NCBI GenBank assembly: GCA_023397675.1
Contig: JAEWTV010000065.1
Coordinates: 62,001 to 126,000 of the forward strand
Direction of reading: 5' to 3'
DNA from: Bacillota bacterium
GTDB lineage: Bacteria > Bacillota > Clostridia > Acetivibrionales > JANLFN01
Length of the DNA stretch: 64,000 bases
Shown: positions 1 to 8,741 of the stretch, piece by piece
Layout: each line of letters begins with the position of its first letter
How positions within the stretch are numbered: position 1 is the stretch's first letter
The notes under the pieces: model-generated
Seen by the model: only the letters and a program-made list of their open reading frames with translations
Told to the model about the DNA's origin: nothing
Database searches by the model: none
Program-made: the position numbers and the translations under genes

Positions 1-692
1 TATTGATAAAAAACGGTCCAGCGTTTTCTTCCTGAAGATATTACAGCTCCTGTTACAGATAGTGCTCCTGCTGCCTTTAGAATTCTTGCACACTCGTTCA
101 GTGTGCTGCCGGTTGTATAAATATCATCCACCAAAAGAATCCTTTTTCCTATAAACTCTTGCGGCCTGGTTAGAGTAAATACACCCTTTATATTTGTATA
201 ACGCTGCTGTTTACCAAGATGACTTTGGCTATCATTGTTTACTGTTCTGCTTAAATATCTGGAGCCTTCAGGTATACCGAGGTCTTTTCCCAGATGTCTG
301 GATATAAGGTATGACTGGTTATATCCCCTTTTTCTTTCCTTATGTCTATGAAGTGGTATGCTTATAATTATATCAAAGTTTACACTTTTTGTCACGGTTT
401 TAACCTTTTCCGACAACATTTTTGCAAATGTTCTGTAAAAAGCAGGCCTATTATTAAATTTATAATTTGCTATACATTTTCTCACCATTTCATTATATTG
501 CAGAAGGCATATTACCCCATCCACAAATCCATCAACCATAAACAGTTTATCATCTTCAAAACCTTGCGACATAAGGAAGGGCAATTCTGAAAAACATTTG
601 TCACAGACATTAAATTTTTTATTTATACTTATCTGACACCCACAAAAAATACACTTTGGTGGAAATAGTACATTAAAAACAAACCCTAACAA
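1..692 (-). CDS. comF: ComF family phosphoribosyltransferase-like protein (3' end at window edge)
   Basis: The frame is open on the minus strand from a TTG at 690-692, preceded by a GGGTG ribosome-binding site, down to base 1; only TA of the next codon is present, so the gene ends at or just beyond the edge (about 230 residues seen). The N-terminus has a zinc-finger-like CxxC (CIFCGC) and a second CxxC (CDKC), followed by the ComF core and the PRPP-binding motif VDDIYTTGST near the C-terminus. RGYNQ, typical of ComF, is present. ComF proteins support DNA uptake and processing in competent bacteria, or have uncharacterised roles in non-competent ones. No frameshift was found. The start is inferred. 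Confidence 0.85.
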   Translation of the reverse strand, partial: MLGFVFNVLFPPKCIFCGCQISINKKFNVCDKCFSELPFLMSQGFEDDKLFMVDGFVDGVICLLQYNEMVRKCIANYKFNNRPAFYRTFAKMLSEKVKTVTKSVNFDIIISIPLHRHKERKRGYNQSYLISRHLGKDLGIPEGSRYLSRTVNNDSQSHLGKQQRYTNIKGVFTLTRPQEFIGKRILLVDDIYTTGSTLNECARILKAAGALSVTGAVISSGRKRWTVFYQ

Positions 693-720
693 AACATCAC
701 CCTGTAAAATTATAACATAT

Positions 721-1074
721 ATTGAAGTATTATGTCATTGGTCTGCTTAAAAAATTCAAGAAACGACGAAACGCAGAGGTACACACATCCTGAGTGAGAA
801 AACTGCATGTGTTATTAAATTACACTCAAAAAATAGCAAAATAAGGTTAATTAGTCTTTTTGTTAAGTTTTTATCTAATATAAAAAAGTATTATAATAGG
901 CTAATAATGCACAGCAAGGCTTTCAAAGCTACTGAAAGTGATGGCAATGCAAGGTAAGCAATTCACTTTTTGTAGTTATTTTTTATGCTTTACTACTAAT
1001 AATAATAATAAGCAATTTTTATATAGATTTTATTTTGATTATAATGTTTTCAACATAAAGGGGTAGCTAAAACA
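721..1074 (+). promoter_or_regulatory. Long leader region of the kimA-like gene with two candidate -10 boxes and alternative hairpins
   Basis: This 354-base stretch contains no gene. TATAAT-like -10 boxes occur near 892-897 and 1039-1044. Between them, CTTTCA...TGAAAG (about 920-938) and AAGTGA...TCACTT (about 935-970) form two perfect 6-bp inverted repeats that share bases, so they could be mutually exclusive. The segment between the arms, with a CTACTGAAA loop and a following GCAAGG, faintly recalls a c-di-GMP-I aptamer but does not match it well. The usual c-di-AMP (ydaO-type) riboswitch known for kimA was not recognised. A structured leader is an inference. Confidence 0.3.
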
Positions 1075-2949
1075 ATGGGAAATAAAATTAAAAGGGTCTT
1101 GATTGGCAGGCCTTTAAAAAATGAGGCATTAGCAGGCGAGAAGTTCGGTGTATTATGGGGGCTTCCAATTCTGTCAAGTGATGCTATTTCGTCAGTGGCA
1201 TACGCCGGACAAGAGGTTTTACTCGTTTTAATACCTCTTGTTGGTGTTTTGGCGTTTTCAACACTGACATATATATCAGCTGCTATAATAGGCCTATTAG
1301 CAATTTTAACACTTTCATATACCCAGACAATTGACAGTTATCCAAACGGGGGCGGTGCATTTATAGTAGCCAAGGAAAACCTTGGCGTACTGGCAGGTGT
1401 GACAGCTGGTGCAGCCTTGTCAGTAGGCTATATAATGACTGTGGCAGTTAGTATATCCTCTGGAGTACAGCAGATTGCAACTGCTATCCCTGAGCTTAAA
1501 GCTTATGTAGTACCAATTTGTGTATTTCTTATATTACTTTTAACTATAGGCAATCTGAGAGGTATAAGCGAATCGGCGAAATATTTCGGACTTCCTGCAT
1601 ATGCTTTTATACTAGCACTATTAACTATGGTTGTCTTTGGATTAATAAACGTAGCTAATGGCAAAGTACATCCTGCTACTGTATTCCAACAGGTTGAGCC
1701 TTTGTCATTTTTCCTGATATTAAAAGCATTTGCAAGTGGATGTACAGCTCTTACAGGTGTCGAAGCGGTAAGTAATGCGGTTCCGAACTTTAAAAATCCT
1801 TCACAGAAGCATGCAAAAATTGTTTTGGTATTATTGTCACTGACAGTATTAGTATTATTCGGAAGTACATCAATTCTGGCAAACTACTATCATATTGATC
1901 CAAGTCATGGAGCACTTCTTGTACAACTTGCTGATACTATATTTAGCAATGCTCGAGTCCTGTATTATTTTGTTGTAGCTACCTTGTTCATAATACTGAT
2001 TCTTGCTTCCAACACTTCATATTCCGGGTTCCCAATGCTGATATCAGTAATGGCTAAAGAAGGCTATGCTCCCAGACAGTTAGGAATGAGAGGCGACAGA
2101 TTAAGCTACTCCAATGGAATCATATTTCTGTCTGTAATTTCTGCAATTCTGGTAGTAGCATTCGATGCAGATGTTACCAAACTTCTTGGATTATATGCTG
2201 TTGGTGTATTTATATCCTTTACTCTTTCACAGTCAGGAATGGTTGTCAGATGGATAAAAACAAAAGGTAACAAGTGGTTGCTGAAAGCTTGTATTAACGG
2301 TCTTGGTGCACTGGTAACAGGTCTTGCTGTAATTATTATAGCAGTAGCAAAGTTTTCCGAAGGTTCCTGGATTGTAGTATTTGCTGTCCCTATACTGGTT
2401 TTTTCAATGATGAAGGTTAAAAAGCATTATAACGCGGTTTCCAAACAGCTCAAAATGACTCCCGAAGAACTTTCCACAGTTAATGTAGATAAGGCTGCTT
2501 ATTCAAACCGTGTCATAGTTCCGGTTGAAAGCATTAACAGGGCCAGTATAAGAGCTTTAAGGTTTGCAAAGACAATTTCAGACAAGGTTGTAGCATTTAA
2601 TGTTTCGATAGATGAGGAAAGCGGTAAGAAGATCAGGGAAAGATATGACCTGCTCCAAACCGATATACCGCTTATTATAAAATATTCACCTTTCAGAAAG
2701 GTTGTTGACCCACTGCTTAAGTTTATAGAATCGGCTGAATATGAGTATACAAAGGGAGACATGATAACAGTCATGCTACCGCAATTTGCTGTTAAAAACT
2801 GGTGGAACAAATTTCTTCATAACCGTACAACAAGGTTCATCGAAAAAGAGCTGCTTAAGCACAAGCATATAGTCGTAGCTGTTATGCCGCTTCAGCTTAA
2901 GGATGATGACTTTGTATTAAAAACAAAGAAGTCTGAAAAGGATATTTAA
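1075..2949 (+). CDS. kimA: APC-superfamily permease, KimA-like potassium importer
   Basis: A 624-residue polytopic membrane protein with about 12 hydrophobic segments in residues 25-455, followed by a soluble C-terminal domain of about 150 residues. This layout and length match KimA (formerly YdaO) of Bacillus subtilis, a high-affinity proton-coupled potassium importer inhibited by c-di-AMP. The N-terminal pattern (GVLWGLPILSSDAISSVAYA) and the following TQTIDSYPNGGGAF segment are typical of this APC subgroup. The ATG follows AAAGGGG. A strong hairpin terminator lies downstream. GdpP and DisA elsewhere in the window are the enzymes that set c-di-AMP level. Another APC amino-acid transporter is possible, since substrate cannot be read from sequence. 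Confidence 0.7.
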   Translation: MGNKIKRVLIGRPLKNEALAGEKFGVLWGLPILSSDAISSVAYAGQEVLLVLIPLVGVLAFSTLTYISAAIIGLLAILTLSYTQTIDSYPNGGGAFIVAKENLGVLAGVTAGAALSVGYIMTVAVSISSGVQQIATAIPELKAYVVPICVFLILLLTIGNLRGISESAKYFGLPAYAFILALLTMVVFGLINVANGKVHPATVFQQVEPLSFFLILKAFASGCTALTGVEAVSNAVPNFKNPSQKHAKIVLVLLSLTVLVLFGSTSILANYYHIDPSHGALLVQLADTIFSNARVLYYFVVATLFIILILASNTSYSGFPMLISVMAKEGYAPRQLGMRGDRLSYSNGIIFLSVISAILVVAFDADVTKLLGLYAVGVFISFTLSQSGMVVRWIKTKGNKWLLKACINGLGALVTGLAVIIIAVAKFSEGSWIVVFAVPILVFSMMKVKKHYNAVSKQLKMTPEELSTVNVDKAAYSNRVIVPVESINRASIRALRFAKTISDKVVAFNVSIDEESGKKIRERYDLLQTDIPLIIKYSPFRKVVDPLLKFIESAEYEYTKGDMITVMLPQFAVKNWWNKFLHNRTTRFIEKELLKHKHIVVAVMPLQLKDDDFVLKTKKSEKDI

Positions 2950-2962
2950 GGTTATAAAATTT

Positions 2963-2985
2963 AACCCCCTTATTCAGGGGGTTTT
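2963..2985. terminator. Rho-independent terminator after kimA
   Basis: AACCCCC and GGGGGTT arms around a short loop are followed by TTTT on the plus strand. The hairpin lies 14 bases after the kimA stop. The opposite strand also reads hairpin plus GTTAAATTTT, so it may also end the convergent 2990-5090 operon. Confidence 0.85.
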
Positions 2986-2989
2986 TACT

Positions 2990-3379
2990 TTATCTAATAA
3001 CTTTTTCCTTATTCACATAATATTCTATTCTTTCATCTATCCAGGAATTTATGTCCCCAATTCCGCTTTCAAGATTCTTAAAACCCTTTTCATTAATAAT
3101 TTTAATAATATTGTTCCGGCAGGATAAAAATGCTTCCTCCCTGTTCATCTGATAGAAACTGCTACTGACCTTCAAGTCATTGACCATTCCCTTGTTAATG
3201 GAGACAACGCTTGATTTTATAATTTCATCAAGCAGTTTGAAACTGTTTTTGTAATTTTCATATGACATATCTTCATTTTTTGAACTTATCAACCGTCTCA
3301 GCATTCTGCAAAGATAGGCCAAAATAATGGAAACAGCAACAACAAGAACAAAAATAATTATAGTTACGTATAACTTCAT
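2990..3379 (-). CDS. Small membrane-anchored protein, LLH-type holin-like
   Basis: A 129-residue protein with one N-terminal hydrophobic segment (about residues 3-26) and a charged helical remainder. Its C-terminal part (SGIGDINSWIDERIEYYVN) is clearly related to the end of the 4677-5090 protein (YSDIDTWLENRIEYYVS), which resembles LLH-family phage holins. The ATG follows GGAGG. It is the third gene of a minus-strand set, holin-like, amidase, holin-like. A membrane role in releasing or anchoring the neighbouring cell-wall hydrolase is inferred from similarity and context only; it may be a host function in sporulation, germination or lysis. Confidence 0.55.
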   Translation of the reverse strand: MKLYVTIIIFVLVVAVSIILAYLCRMLRRLISSKNEDMSYENYKNSFKLLDEIIKSSVVSINKGMVNDLKVSSSFYQMNREEAFLSCRNNIIKIINEKGFKNLESGIGDINSWIDERIEYYVNKEKVIR

Positions 3380-3402
3380 TATCCGATACCTCCACAGAAA
3401 CT

Positions 3403-4656
3403 TTAATTATTTATCAATTTACGGATTCTGTTAATCAGGCTTAAAACCATCCCTTCGGTTGCCGGATTATTTAAAGTGTTGGAATGGTCCTGCAGTATAA
3501 TTCCGTTTTGAAGAAGTTCATCATTATCAGCCTTAGCCCAATGAACCGAATCGCTATTATTGTCTTGCTGCGGCTCACCATCACCATTCTGCGTTTGACC
3601 GGGATTACTTTCGGGGTACAAGCTACCTATACTTTTTTGAAGGGTTACAATTCTTTCACCATAGCCGGGTGATACCGCCCATTTCCCGTCAAGGTCCTCC
3701 CAGTTGACAGCGGAGCCCCTGGCTACAAGAGAAAACCTTGAGTCATACATAGCTCTTCCCAAAGGCAGAGATAAAGTGCTGCAATAAGCAAAAAGATGCT
3801 GTAGATGAGCTTCAACACCTGCTTCCATACTAGGAAAGCTTAAGCCGGGATTACCGTTTCCGGTCGCGCCAAGTCCCGCAAAATTATTTTGTTCAGGCCT
3901 TACAGTTCCGGTAAACTTCAGCCAGTTTGTTTCCCACATTGACTGGAGAAATGCCATGTCAGCCTTTATCCCATAGATTGCTGAAACAGAAAAGTATGTA
4001 TCAATTATTCTAGTATCAGCTGCGGAATTAGATGCTAAAAGTGCCTTCCTAAGCTGATTTTTTGTTAATAAGGAACTTCCCGTTATGGGGGTTCGGCTAT
4101 TGTAGCCTGGTTGCACATAATCCTTTATTCCCGCTGCTACCGCGGTTGTCAGCTTATCCTGCCAATCCCTGTCTGTAAGAAGGTTATTATCACTTATGTT
4201 ATCTATAAAGCCAAACTCCACAATTAGAGTCTGAACTTCAGGATAGGTCTGCCTTATAACAAAATAATAGTCAGTCCCGTCTTTTTTGGTGCTTTCCCTG
4301 CTATATGCAGTCCTTGTGATGTAACCGGTCTTTTTTACCTCATCCAATATTAATCCTGCAAGCCTGCCATCTGAATGAATACTGTAAATTACCTCGAATC
4401 CACGGGCACTGCCGTCAAAGGCGTTACAATGGCAGGAAATGCAGATTGAAGCTCCAGACTTTTTGATGAGATCGGTTAAGTCAACAGGAGCAAGGTATTC
4501 ATCCTTTACAAGTGTTGTATCTACCTCAAAGCCAAGGTTAGTAAGCTTTTTGCCAAGAAAATCTGCAAAAACCCGATTAATATCCTTCTCCTTTGTTCCA
4601 AACCCGATAGCTCCATACTCCCTGCCACCGTGTCCTGAATTTATAACAATCCTCAT
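3403..4656 (-). CDS. N-acetylmuramoyl-L-alanine amidase with C-terminal glucosaminidase domain
   Basis: A two-domain peptidoglycan hydrolase of 417 residues. Residues 1-190 are an Amidase_3 zinc amidase: GHGG near residue 10, Glu in KEKDIN, the His of SCHCN and the Glu of VEFGFID are the expected metal and catalytic positions. About residues 205-350 resemble the glucosaminidase/lysozyme-like domain (DTYFSVSAIYGIKADMAFLQSMWET, read here as two neighbouring parts, then NNFAGLGATG). It should cut both the stem-peptide link and the glycan strand. No signal peptide is visible, as in holin-dependent endolysins. The start at 4656 is chosen because GGAGG lies five bases upstream; a longer in-frame start exists at 4680. 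It sits between two holin-like genes. Confidence 0.85.
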   Translation of the reverse strand: MRIVINSGHGGREYGAIGFGTKEKDINRVFADFLGKKLTNLGFEVDTTLVKDEYLAPVDLTDLIKKSGASICISCHCNAFDGSARGFEVIYSIHSDGRLAGLILDEVKKTGYITRTAYSRESTKKDGTDYYFVIRQTYPEVQTLIVEFGFIDNISDNNLLTDRDWQDKLTTAVAAGIKDYVQPGYNSRTPITGSSLLTKNQLRKALLASNSAADTRIIDTYFSVSAIYGIKADMAFLQSMWETNWLKFTGTVRPEQNNFAGLGATGNGNPGLSFPSMEAGVEAHLQHLFAYCSTLSLPLGRAMYDSRFSLVARGSAVNWEDLDGKWAVSPGYGERIVTLQKSIGSLYPESNPGQTQNGDGEPQQDNNSDSVHWAKADNDELLQNGIILQDHSNTLNNPATEGMVLSLINRIRKLINN

Positions 4657-4676
4657 AGCTACCTCCAATGCAGGAA

Positions 4677-5090
4677 TCAAATTGCCTGTTTTTTATTCTG
4701 GGAGACATAATATTCTATTCTGTTTTCAAGCCAGGTATCTATATCCGAATACGCTGCCTTCAGAGCTTCCAAGCCCGTATCACCGATTATTCTTACGGAT
4801 TTCAGCTTTGCTATTTCAAAAGCAGCTCTTTGCTCGTCAGGACTGAGCATGCCATTTTTCTTTTTCAATGCATCCGTGTATGTCTGTGAAACAGCTGTAA
4901 CCGCGGTTGATATAGCATTTTCGGCCGTATCAATATACTTGTTGAGAACTTTATTATTGATTGAGTTTTCAAGTTCCTTTGTTTTCTTCTTCAAAAAAGC
5001 AATAATGTAGGCAGACACCACAGGAATAAGAGGTATTACCAATACTGTTATTATTGTGTTAAGCACTGTATTCAAAACTCCAGTGTCCAT
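4677..5090 (-). CDS. LLH-family holin-like protein
   Basis: A 137-residue protein with an N-terminal hydrophobic segment (about residues 8-33), then a KKKTKELENSIN amphipathic helix and a helical C-terminus. The arrangement matches phage holins of the LLH family, which form membrane lesions that let endolysins reach the wall. GAGGTG precedes the ATG. It is the first gene of the holin-amidase-holin set, 20 bases from the amidase. No other phage genes are near, so this may be a domesticated lysis cassette. Its C-terminus is paralogous to the 2990-3379 protein. Confidence 0.7.
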   Translation of the reverse strand: MDTGVLNTVLNTIITVLVIPLIPVVSAYIIAFLKKKTKELENSINNKVLNKYIDTAENAISTAVTAVSQTYTDALKKKNGMLSPDEQRAAFEIAKLKSVRIIGDTGLEALKAAYSDIDTWLENRIEYYVSQNKKQAI

Positions 5091-5392
5091 ATATACACCT
5101 CTTTTAAATAAATTCGCCGTATACCCAAAACCAATAAAAGTCTCGATAGTTGGCGTTATTATACAATATGCTGAATTTTTTACGCGGCGCCCATAATCAA
5201 GGCGTAAATATTATTTTTATTTTTTCATTTGATAAACATAATGTTATACATTTTGTAACCAATTAATTATTAGCTAAATATAATAATACTAGAAATGCCA
5301 GAAGGCTATTTAAAAGGATTCATAGGATAAAAAAATTGATAATCAACTATTTTAAGTTAAAAAGTATTATGTATTTATAAGGAGGTTTATTT
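5091..5392. other. Intergenic region between divergent units
   Basis: No gene was found in these 302 bases. A TATAAT on the minus strand at about 5157-5163 could serve the holin-like operon. On the plus side a CATAGGATA near 5322-5330 resembles a sporulation SigK -10 box, but no matching -35 was seen. AGGAGG at about 5381-5386 is the ribosome-binding site of the next gene. Confidence 0.3.
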
Positions 5393-6118
5393 ATGACAGT
5401 AGCCGATGAAAAGTGTAGTTTAAAGATCGAAGCCGGCCAAATTATTAATCCGGTTACATTCCCGCATCCATTTGAATTGGTCTGCATCCAGGTTGCGAAA
5501 GTATTTGACCAGGTTGCAATAAGGGATTGCCAAAGCGGTATACAAGTTCCATTAACACCTAGCCCGGGTAACCCATATCCGGTATTCTCATTCGAAGGTG
5601 CATCTGACTTTGATATCGTTGATATTAAAATCCTTTCAAAAACAGATTCAGGTACAAAACCAGGTTACAAAAAGCTTAGACTTGCTGTAAGAGTAAGGTT
5701 TACAGTTTCTTATTTCGATGGCATTGAACACCTTACAACAGTACAGGATGTAGTATTCAACCTGACTGTAAATGAAATCTACTGTCCATCAGGAATAGCT
5801 CAGATAGCTATAACCGGAAGAGGCGATGCTCCTGATTATACATTCGATGAAGATGGCACACTCGTTAAGGTAGAAGGAATAATTGAAGTATTTAACGATG
5901 CTATTCAGGGAAATATACTCTTTATAGACGTAGGCGGATTTTTTATTGTAAAATGCGAACAGATAGTTCAGCTTCTTATCCCATCCTACGGTTACTGCCC
6001 AGTTCCACCGGAACAGAACAATCCGGCTGACCTTAATTGTACAACATTCCTTAATAGGGATAAGACTCCATTCCCGACAAAATTCTTCCCCGATCAAAAA
6101 TGGAATCCTTTGAACTAA
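5393..6118 (+). CDS. Conserved hypothetical protein, possible spore or surface structural protein
   Basis: A 241-residue soluble protein without signal peptide or membrane segment. It is beta-rich with several Cys residues (C8, the C in IRDCQSG, YCPSG, KCEQ, YGYCP and NCTTF) and ends in a Pro/Asn/Lys-rich tail. A strong AAGGAGG precedes the ATG. I do not recognise a named family; similar Cys- and Val-rich soluble proteins occur in spore coats of Clostridia, so a structural role is a guess. It is followed 70 bases later by a DUF3343 gene and may share its transcript. Confidence 0.5.
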   Translation: MTVADEKCSLKIEAGQIINPVTFPHPFELVCIQVAKVFDQVAIRDCQSGIQVPLTPSPGNPYPVFSFEGASDFDIVDIKILSKTDSGTKPGYKKLRLAVRVRFTVSYFDGIEHLTTVQDVVFNLTVNEIYCPSGIAQIAITGRGDAPDYTFDEDGTLVKVEGIIEVFNDAIQGNILFIDVGGFFIVKCEQIVQLLIPSYGYCPVPPEQNNPADLNCTTFLNRDKTPFPTKFFPDQKWNPLN

Positions 6119-6188
6119 TAGGCTAATATTCAAGTGGGACTGCAGGCCATACTGTGGTCCCATTTATATAAGAGGGAGTGAGGTCAGG

Positions 6189-6467
6189 TTGTCCAACTAT
6201 TACGCCGCCTTTATGTCAAGGGCTCATGCTTTTTTGGCCGCAAACCATTTGAAGAGCATGAATATAGAATATGAAATTTCACACATTCCGAGAGAAATTG
6301 CTGCAGAGCCTTGTGCTATGGGTTTAAAGCTTTCAGACAAAAATTTCGACATGGCCTATTCCATAATAAAACGCCTGAATATTCCCGGCTGCAGCTTCTA
6401 TAAGGAAATACGAAATCCCGGGTCATACAACAGTCAATACGTAAAAATCGAAGAAAAGATCCAATAA
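6189..6467 (+). CDS. DUF3343 domain protein (putative Se/S carrier-like)
   Basis: A 92-residue protein matching the DUF3343 pattern: an N-terminal YYAAFMSRAHAFLAANHLK segment with a ferredoxin-like fold, the ISHIPREI core, and a Cys (AEPCAMGLKL) that is the conserved putative carrier residue. DUF3343 proteins are often linked to selenium or sulfur handling in anaerobes. The TTG start is supported by GAGGTCAGG just upstream and by alignment of the domain from residue 4. It is interesting beside the candidate selenoprotein at 18.8 kb, but no direct link is shown. Confidence 0.75.
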   Translation: MSNYYAAFMSRAHAFLAANHLKSMNIEYEISHIPREIAAEPCAMGLKLSDKNFDMAYSIIKRLNIPGCSFYKEIRNPGSYNSQYVKIEEKIQ

Positions 6468-6491
6468 AATCCCAAGCCTCTCATTTAATAT

Positions 6492-6531
6492 AAAAAAGGC
6501 ATCCTCAAAGAGTTACTTAGGATGTCTTTTA
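6492..6531. terminator. Bidirectional rho-independent terminator
   Basis: AAAAAGGCATCCT and AGGATGTCTTTT arms flank a 13-base loop. It ends the DUF3343 gene from the left and the glycosyltransferase operon from the right. Confidence 0.8.
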
Positions 6532-6539
6532 CTTACAAA

Positions 6540-7700
6540 CTATAAAAGCTGCATTTTGTTATCATCCGCCACTAACTTTCCGCTTGAAAGTGAGACAGTT
6601 TTACTTACGAGCCTTCCGGTGGCTGAAGATTTGATACCTGTTGGTGGAGGCGACTTCAATTCTATATTGCGAGGAACATAAGCCTGCTTAACTCCGTCTA
6701 TCATGTCCAGATACTCCTGGCAAACTTTATTTCCATCATAAAAATCATTATAACGCTTACTAAGTTCTTCTATTTTCCCGCTTCTAAGCTCTTTGTTTTC
6801 ACAAATAGAATATACCTGTTGTTCACAGCCTTTATAATCGTCAGGTTCAAAGTATAACGCGCCATCACCTGCAACTTCCCTGAAAACAGGTATATCAGAA
6901 ATTACCATGGGACAGTGTGCTTTCATTGCTTCAACAATTGTCATGCCGAAGGATTCCTTGTAGGAAGATGAAATATAACAGCCTTTAGCTGAACTTGCAC
7001 TATACCATGCCTGCATTTGGGCATTAGGGCAGTTTGTAATGATATCAAACCGGCTTTCAAGGTTTTCTTTCTTGATAATATCAACAAACCTGGAGTAATC
7101 CCTATCAAAGGAGATGTCTGTTATAACTCTTATAATATAGCCTTCTTTCAGCTCTCTGGCCAGGTTTATAAAAAGCATCCAGTTTTTATTCTCTTCAAGC
7201 CTGCCAACCCACAATAAAGGTATACAGTCAGAATCATTTTTTTCCGGCTGCGGTTTATTATTTTCAATCGGCGGACAGTTCGGAATAACAAAGCTTTTAA
7301 CTCCTTCCGGTATAGACTTCTTTGCCTCATCAAAGGATACCTTCGACGGAAAAACTACTACACTGACACCATAGGTTGCGAGCTTTTCAAGATATGTATA
7401 CGGTCCGCAGGCGTGGCATTCATAAATTACCGTCTTGCCCAAGCTACATATTAGTCTCATAAGATTTTCAGGAATAATAACTGTAACTATTACATCACAT
7501 TCTTCAAGTATCTTCTTAAGCTTTTCATAACTATCAGCAACTGAGTATTGCAGCGCTTTAAAAGCCTCCTCCTCAAACCCATGCTCCAGAAAAACCATTA
7601 TACATTCCACTTTGAGCTTCTCAAGGAATTCAATCCTGTTTTTCAACGCAGCATCAACACCTGTAAAATGGCATTTGTTATTGATAAAAGCAATCTTCAA
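6540..7700 (-). CDS. GT4-type glycosyltransferase (paralog 1)
   Basis: A 386-residue GT-B fold enzyme. An N-terminal acceptor half is followed by LLWVGRLEENKNW, which opens the nucleotide-sugar half, and the Ex7E donor motif ESFGMTIVEAMK near residue 255. The last 40 residues form a Ser/Lys-rich tail lacking in its neighbour. The protein is about 35-40% identical by eye to the product of 7704-8741, so the two arose by duplication. TTG is the start, after GGAGG. It is the last gene of the minus-strand unit with the 8741-9721 SDR. The role is transfer of a sugar during surface glycan or spore glycan assembly; substrates are unknown. Confidence 0.8.
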   Translation of the reverse strand: MKIAFINNKCHFTGVDAALKNRIEFLEKLKVECIMVFLEHGFEEEAFKALQYSVADSYEKLKKILEECDVIVTVIIPENLMRLICSLGKTVIYECHACGPYTYLEKLATYGVSVVVFPSKVSFDEAKKSIPEGVKSFVIPNCPPIENNKPQPEKNDSDCIPLLWVGRLEENKNWMLFINLARELKEGYIIRVITDISFDRDYSRFVDIIKKENLESRFDIITNCPNAQMQAWYSASSAKGCYISSSYKESFGMTIVEAMKAHCPMVISDIPVFREVAGDGALYFEPDDYKGCEQQVYSICENKELRSGKIEELSKRYNDFYDGNKVCQEYLDMIDGVKQAYVPRNIELKSPPPTGIKSSATGRLVSKTVSLSSGKLVADDNKMQLL

Positions 7701-7703
7701 ATT

Positions 7704-8741
7704 CTATACACCTCCAATAACCCTATATACAATATCCATAAATTCCGAACAAATTTTACCGGCATCAAATATATCCTGGTAGCGTCTTTTCATGATTTCC
7801 TTGCTTAGTAAAACGTTACTACGGTCATAGAATATCTTTTTTATTGCCTGGACAGCACCAAAAATCCTGTTGTTGTTATAATAAAATGCACTGTTACCGG
7901 CTATTTCCCTATATGCAGGTATATCACTGAGAACCATGGGGCATTCTGTCTTCATTGCTTCAAGAACAGTCATACCAAAGGATTCATTATTTGACGTTGA
8001 AAGATAGCACCCATTATCAGCAGCTTCTTTATAATATGCAAACATATCTGAATATGGGCAGTCTGAAATTATATCTATTTTTTTAATAAGATTTTTTAAG
8101 TGAACATCTTTTATGAAATACTTATATTCATTACTTACTTTTACATTGCTTATAATCCTGAACAGATATACACTGTCCATCTTTTCAATTATATTTAAAA
8201 GGAGTCTCCAGTTCTTGTTGTGCTCTATCCTTCCAACCCATAATATAGTTTTCCTGCTGTCTCTAGGTATGTCAAAGCCTGGTCTGTCTAAAAAATCCTT
8301 TCCTATACAGTTGTAAACAGTGTAAAAGGGGATGGACACAGGAGTTTTATTCAATAAGTTTCTTGTAGTATTCATTTCATATTGGGATGGGAAAATTACT
8401 GCCTTGACTATACTTTCATCTAATTTGGGCAGGTGCGAGCAACACCCGTGAATATGACACTCACAGATCATGGGCTTATTTGTACAGTAAAGCCTTTTAG
8501 CTGTAGTTTCAAGCGGAGAAAGATTGACAATTACATCACTGTCATATGTATACCTGATAATATCCGAATTACTCTGTGCAATACAATACTTGTGGTTTTG
8601 AAAGGTTTTATCCTCGTCAGCATGACTCAAAAATAAAATACGACAGTCTACACCTATATCTTCCAGATGGTCCATACGGTTTTTTACCGCAGACTCTGTT
8701 CCCCCAAGGTTACAGGCATCAAAAACAAAAGTAATAACCAT
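7704..8741 (-). CDS. GT4-type glycosyltransferase (paralog 2)
   Basis: A 345-residue GT-B glycosyltransferase with TILWVGRIEHNKNW and the Ex7E motif ESFGMTVLEAMK. It shares ordered motifs along its full length with the 6540-7700 product, including DCPYSDM versus NCPNAQM and CPMVLSDIPAYREIAG versus CPMVISDIPVFREVAG. The ATG at 8741 overlaps the TAA of the upstream SDR gene by one base, which suggests translational coupling and favours this start over a TTG at 8759. Substrate unknown; surface polysaccharide or protein glycan assembly is inferred from context. Confidence 0.8.
   Translation of the reverse strand: MVITFVFDACNLGGTESAVKNRMDHLEDIGVDCRILFLSHADEDKTFQNHKYCIAQSNSDIIRYTYDSDVIVNLSPLETTAKRLYCTNKPMICECHIHGCCSHLPKLDESIVKAVIFPSQYEMNTTRNLLNKTPVSIPFYTVYNCIGKDFLDRPGFDIPRDSRKTILWVGRIEHNKNWRLLLNIIEKMDSVYLFRIISNVKVSNEYKYFIKDVHLKNLIKKIDIISDCPYSDMFAYYKEAADNGCYLSTSNNESFGMTVLEAMKTECPMVLSDIPAYREIAGNSAFYYNNNRIFGAVQAIKKIFYDRSNVLLSKEIMKRRYQDIFDAGKICSEFMDIVYRVIGGV

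Noticed and set aside
342..590. Plus-strand frame across the comF gene
   Set aside because: It overlaps the clear minus-strand ComF frame, which carries conserved CxxC and PRPP motifs. The plus-strand product has no ribosome-binding site or family match.
900..975. c-di-GMP-I riboswitch upstream of the KimA-like gene
   Set aside because: The CTACTGAAA loop and GCAAGG segment recall it, but the conserved GCAAACC, GGACGCAAAG and second helix do not fit well enough.
2990..5090. Intact prophage
   Set aside because: Only the holin-like and amidase genes were found; no phage structural, replication or integrase genes surround them.
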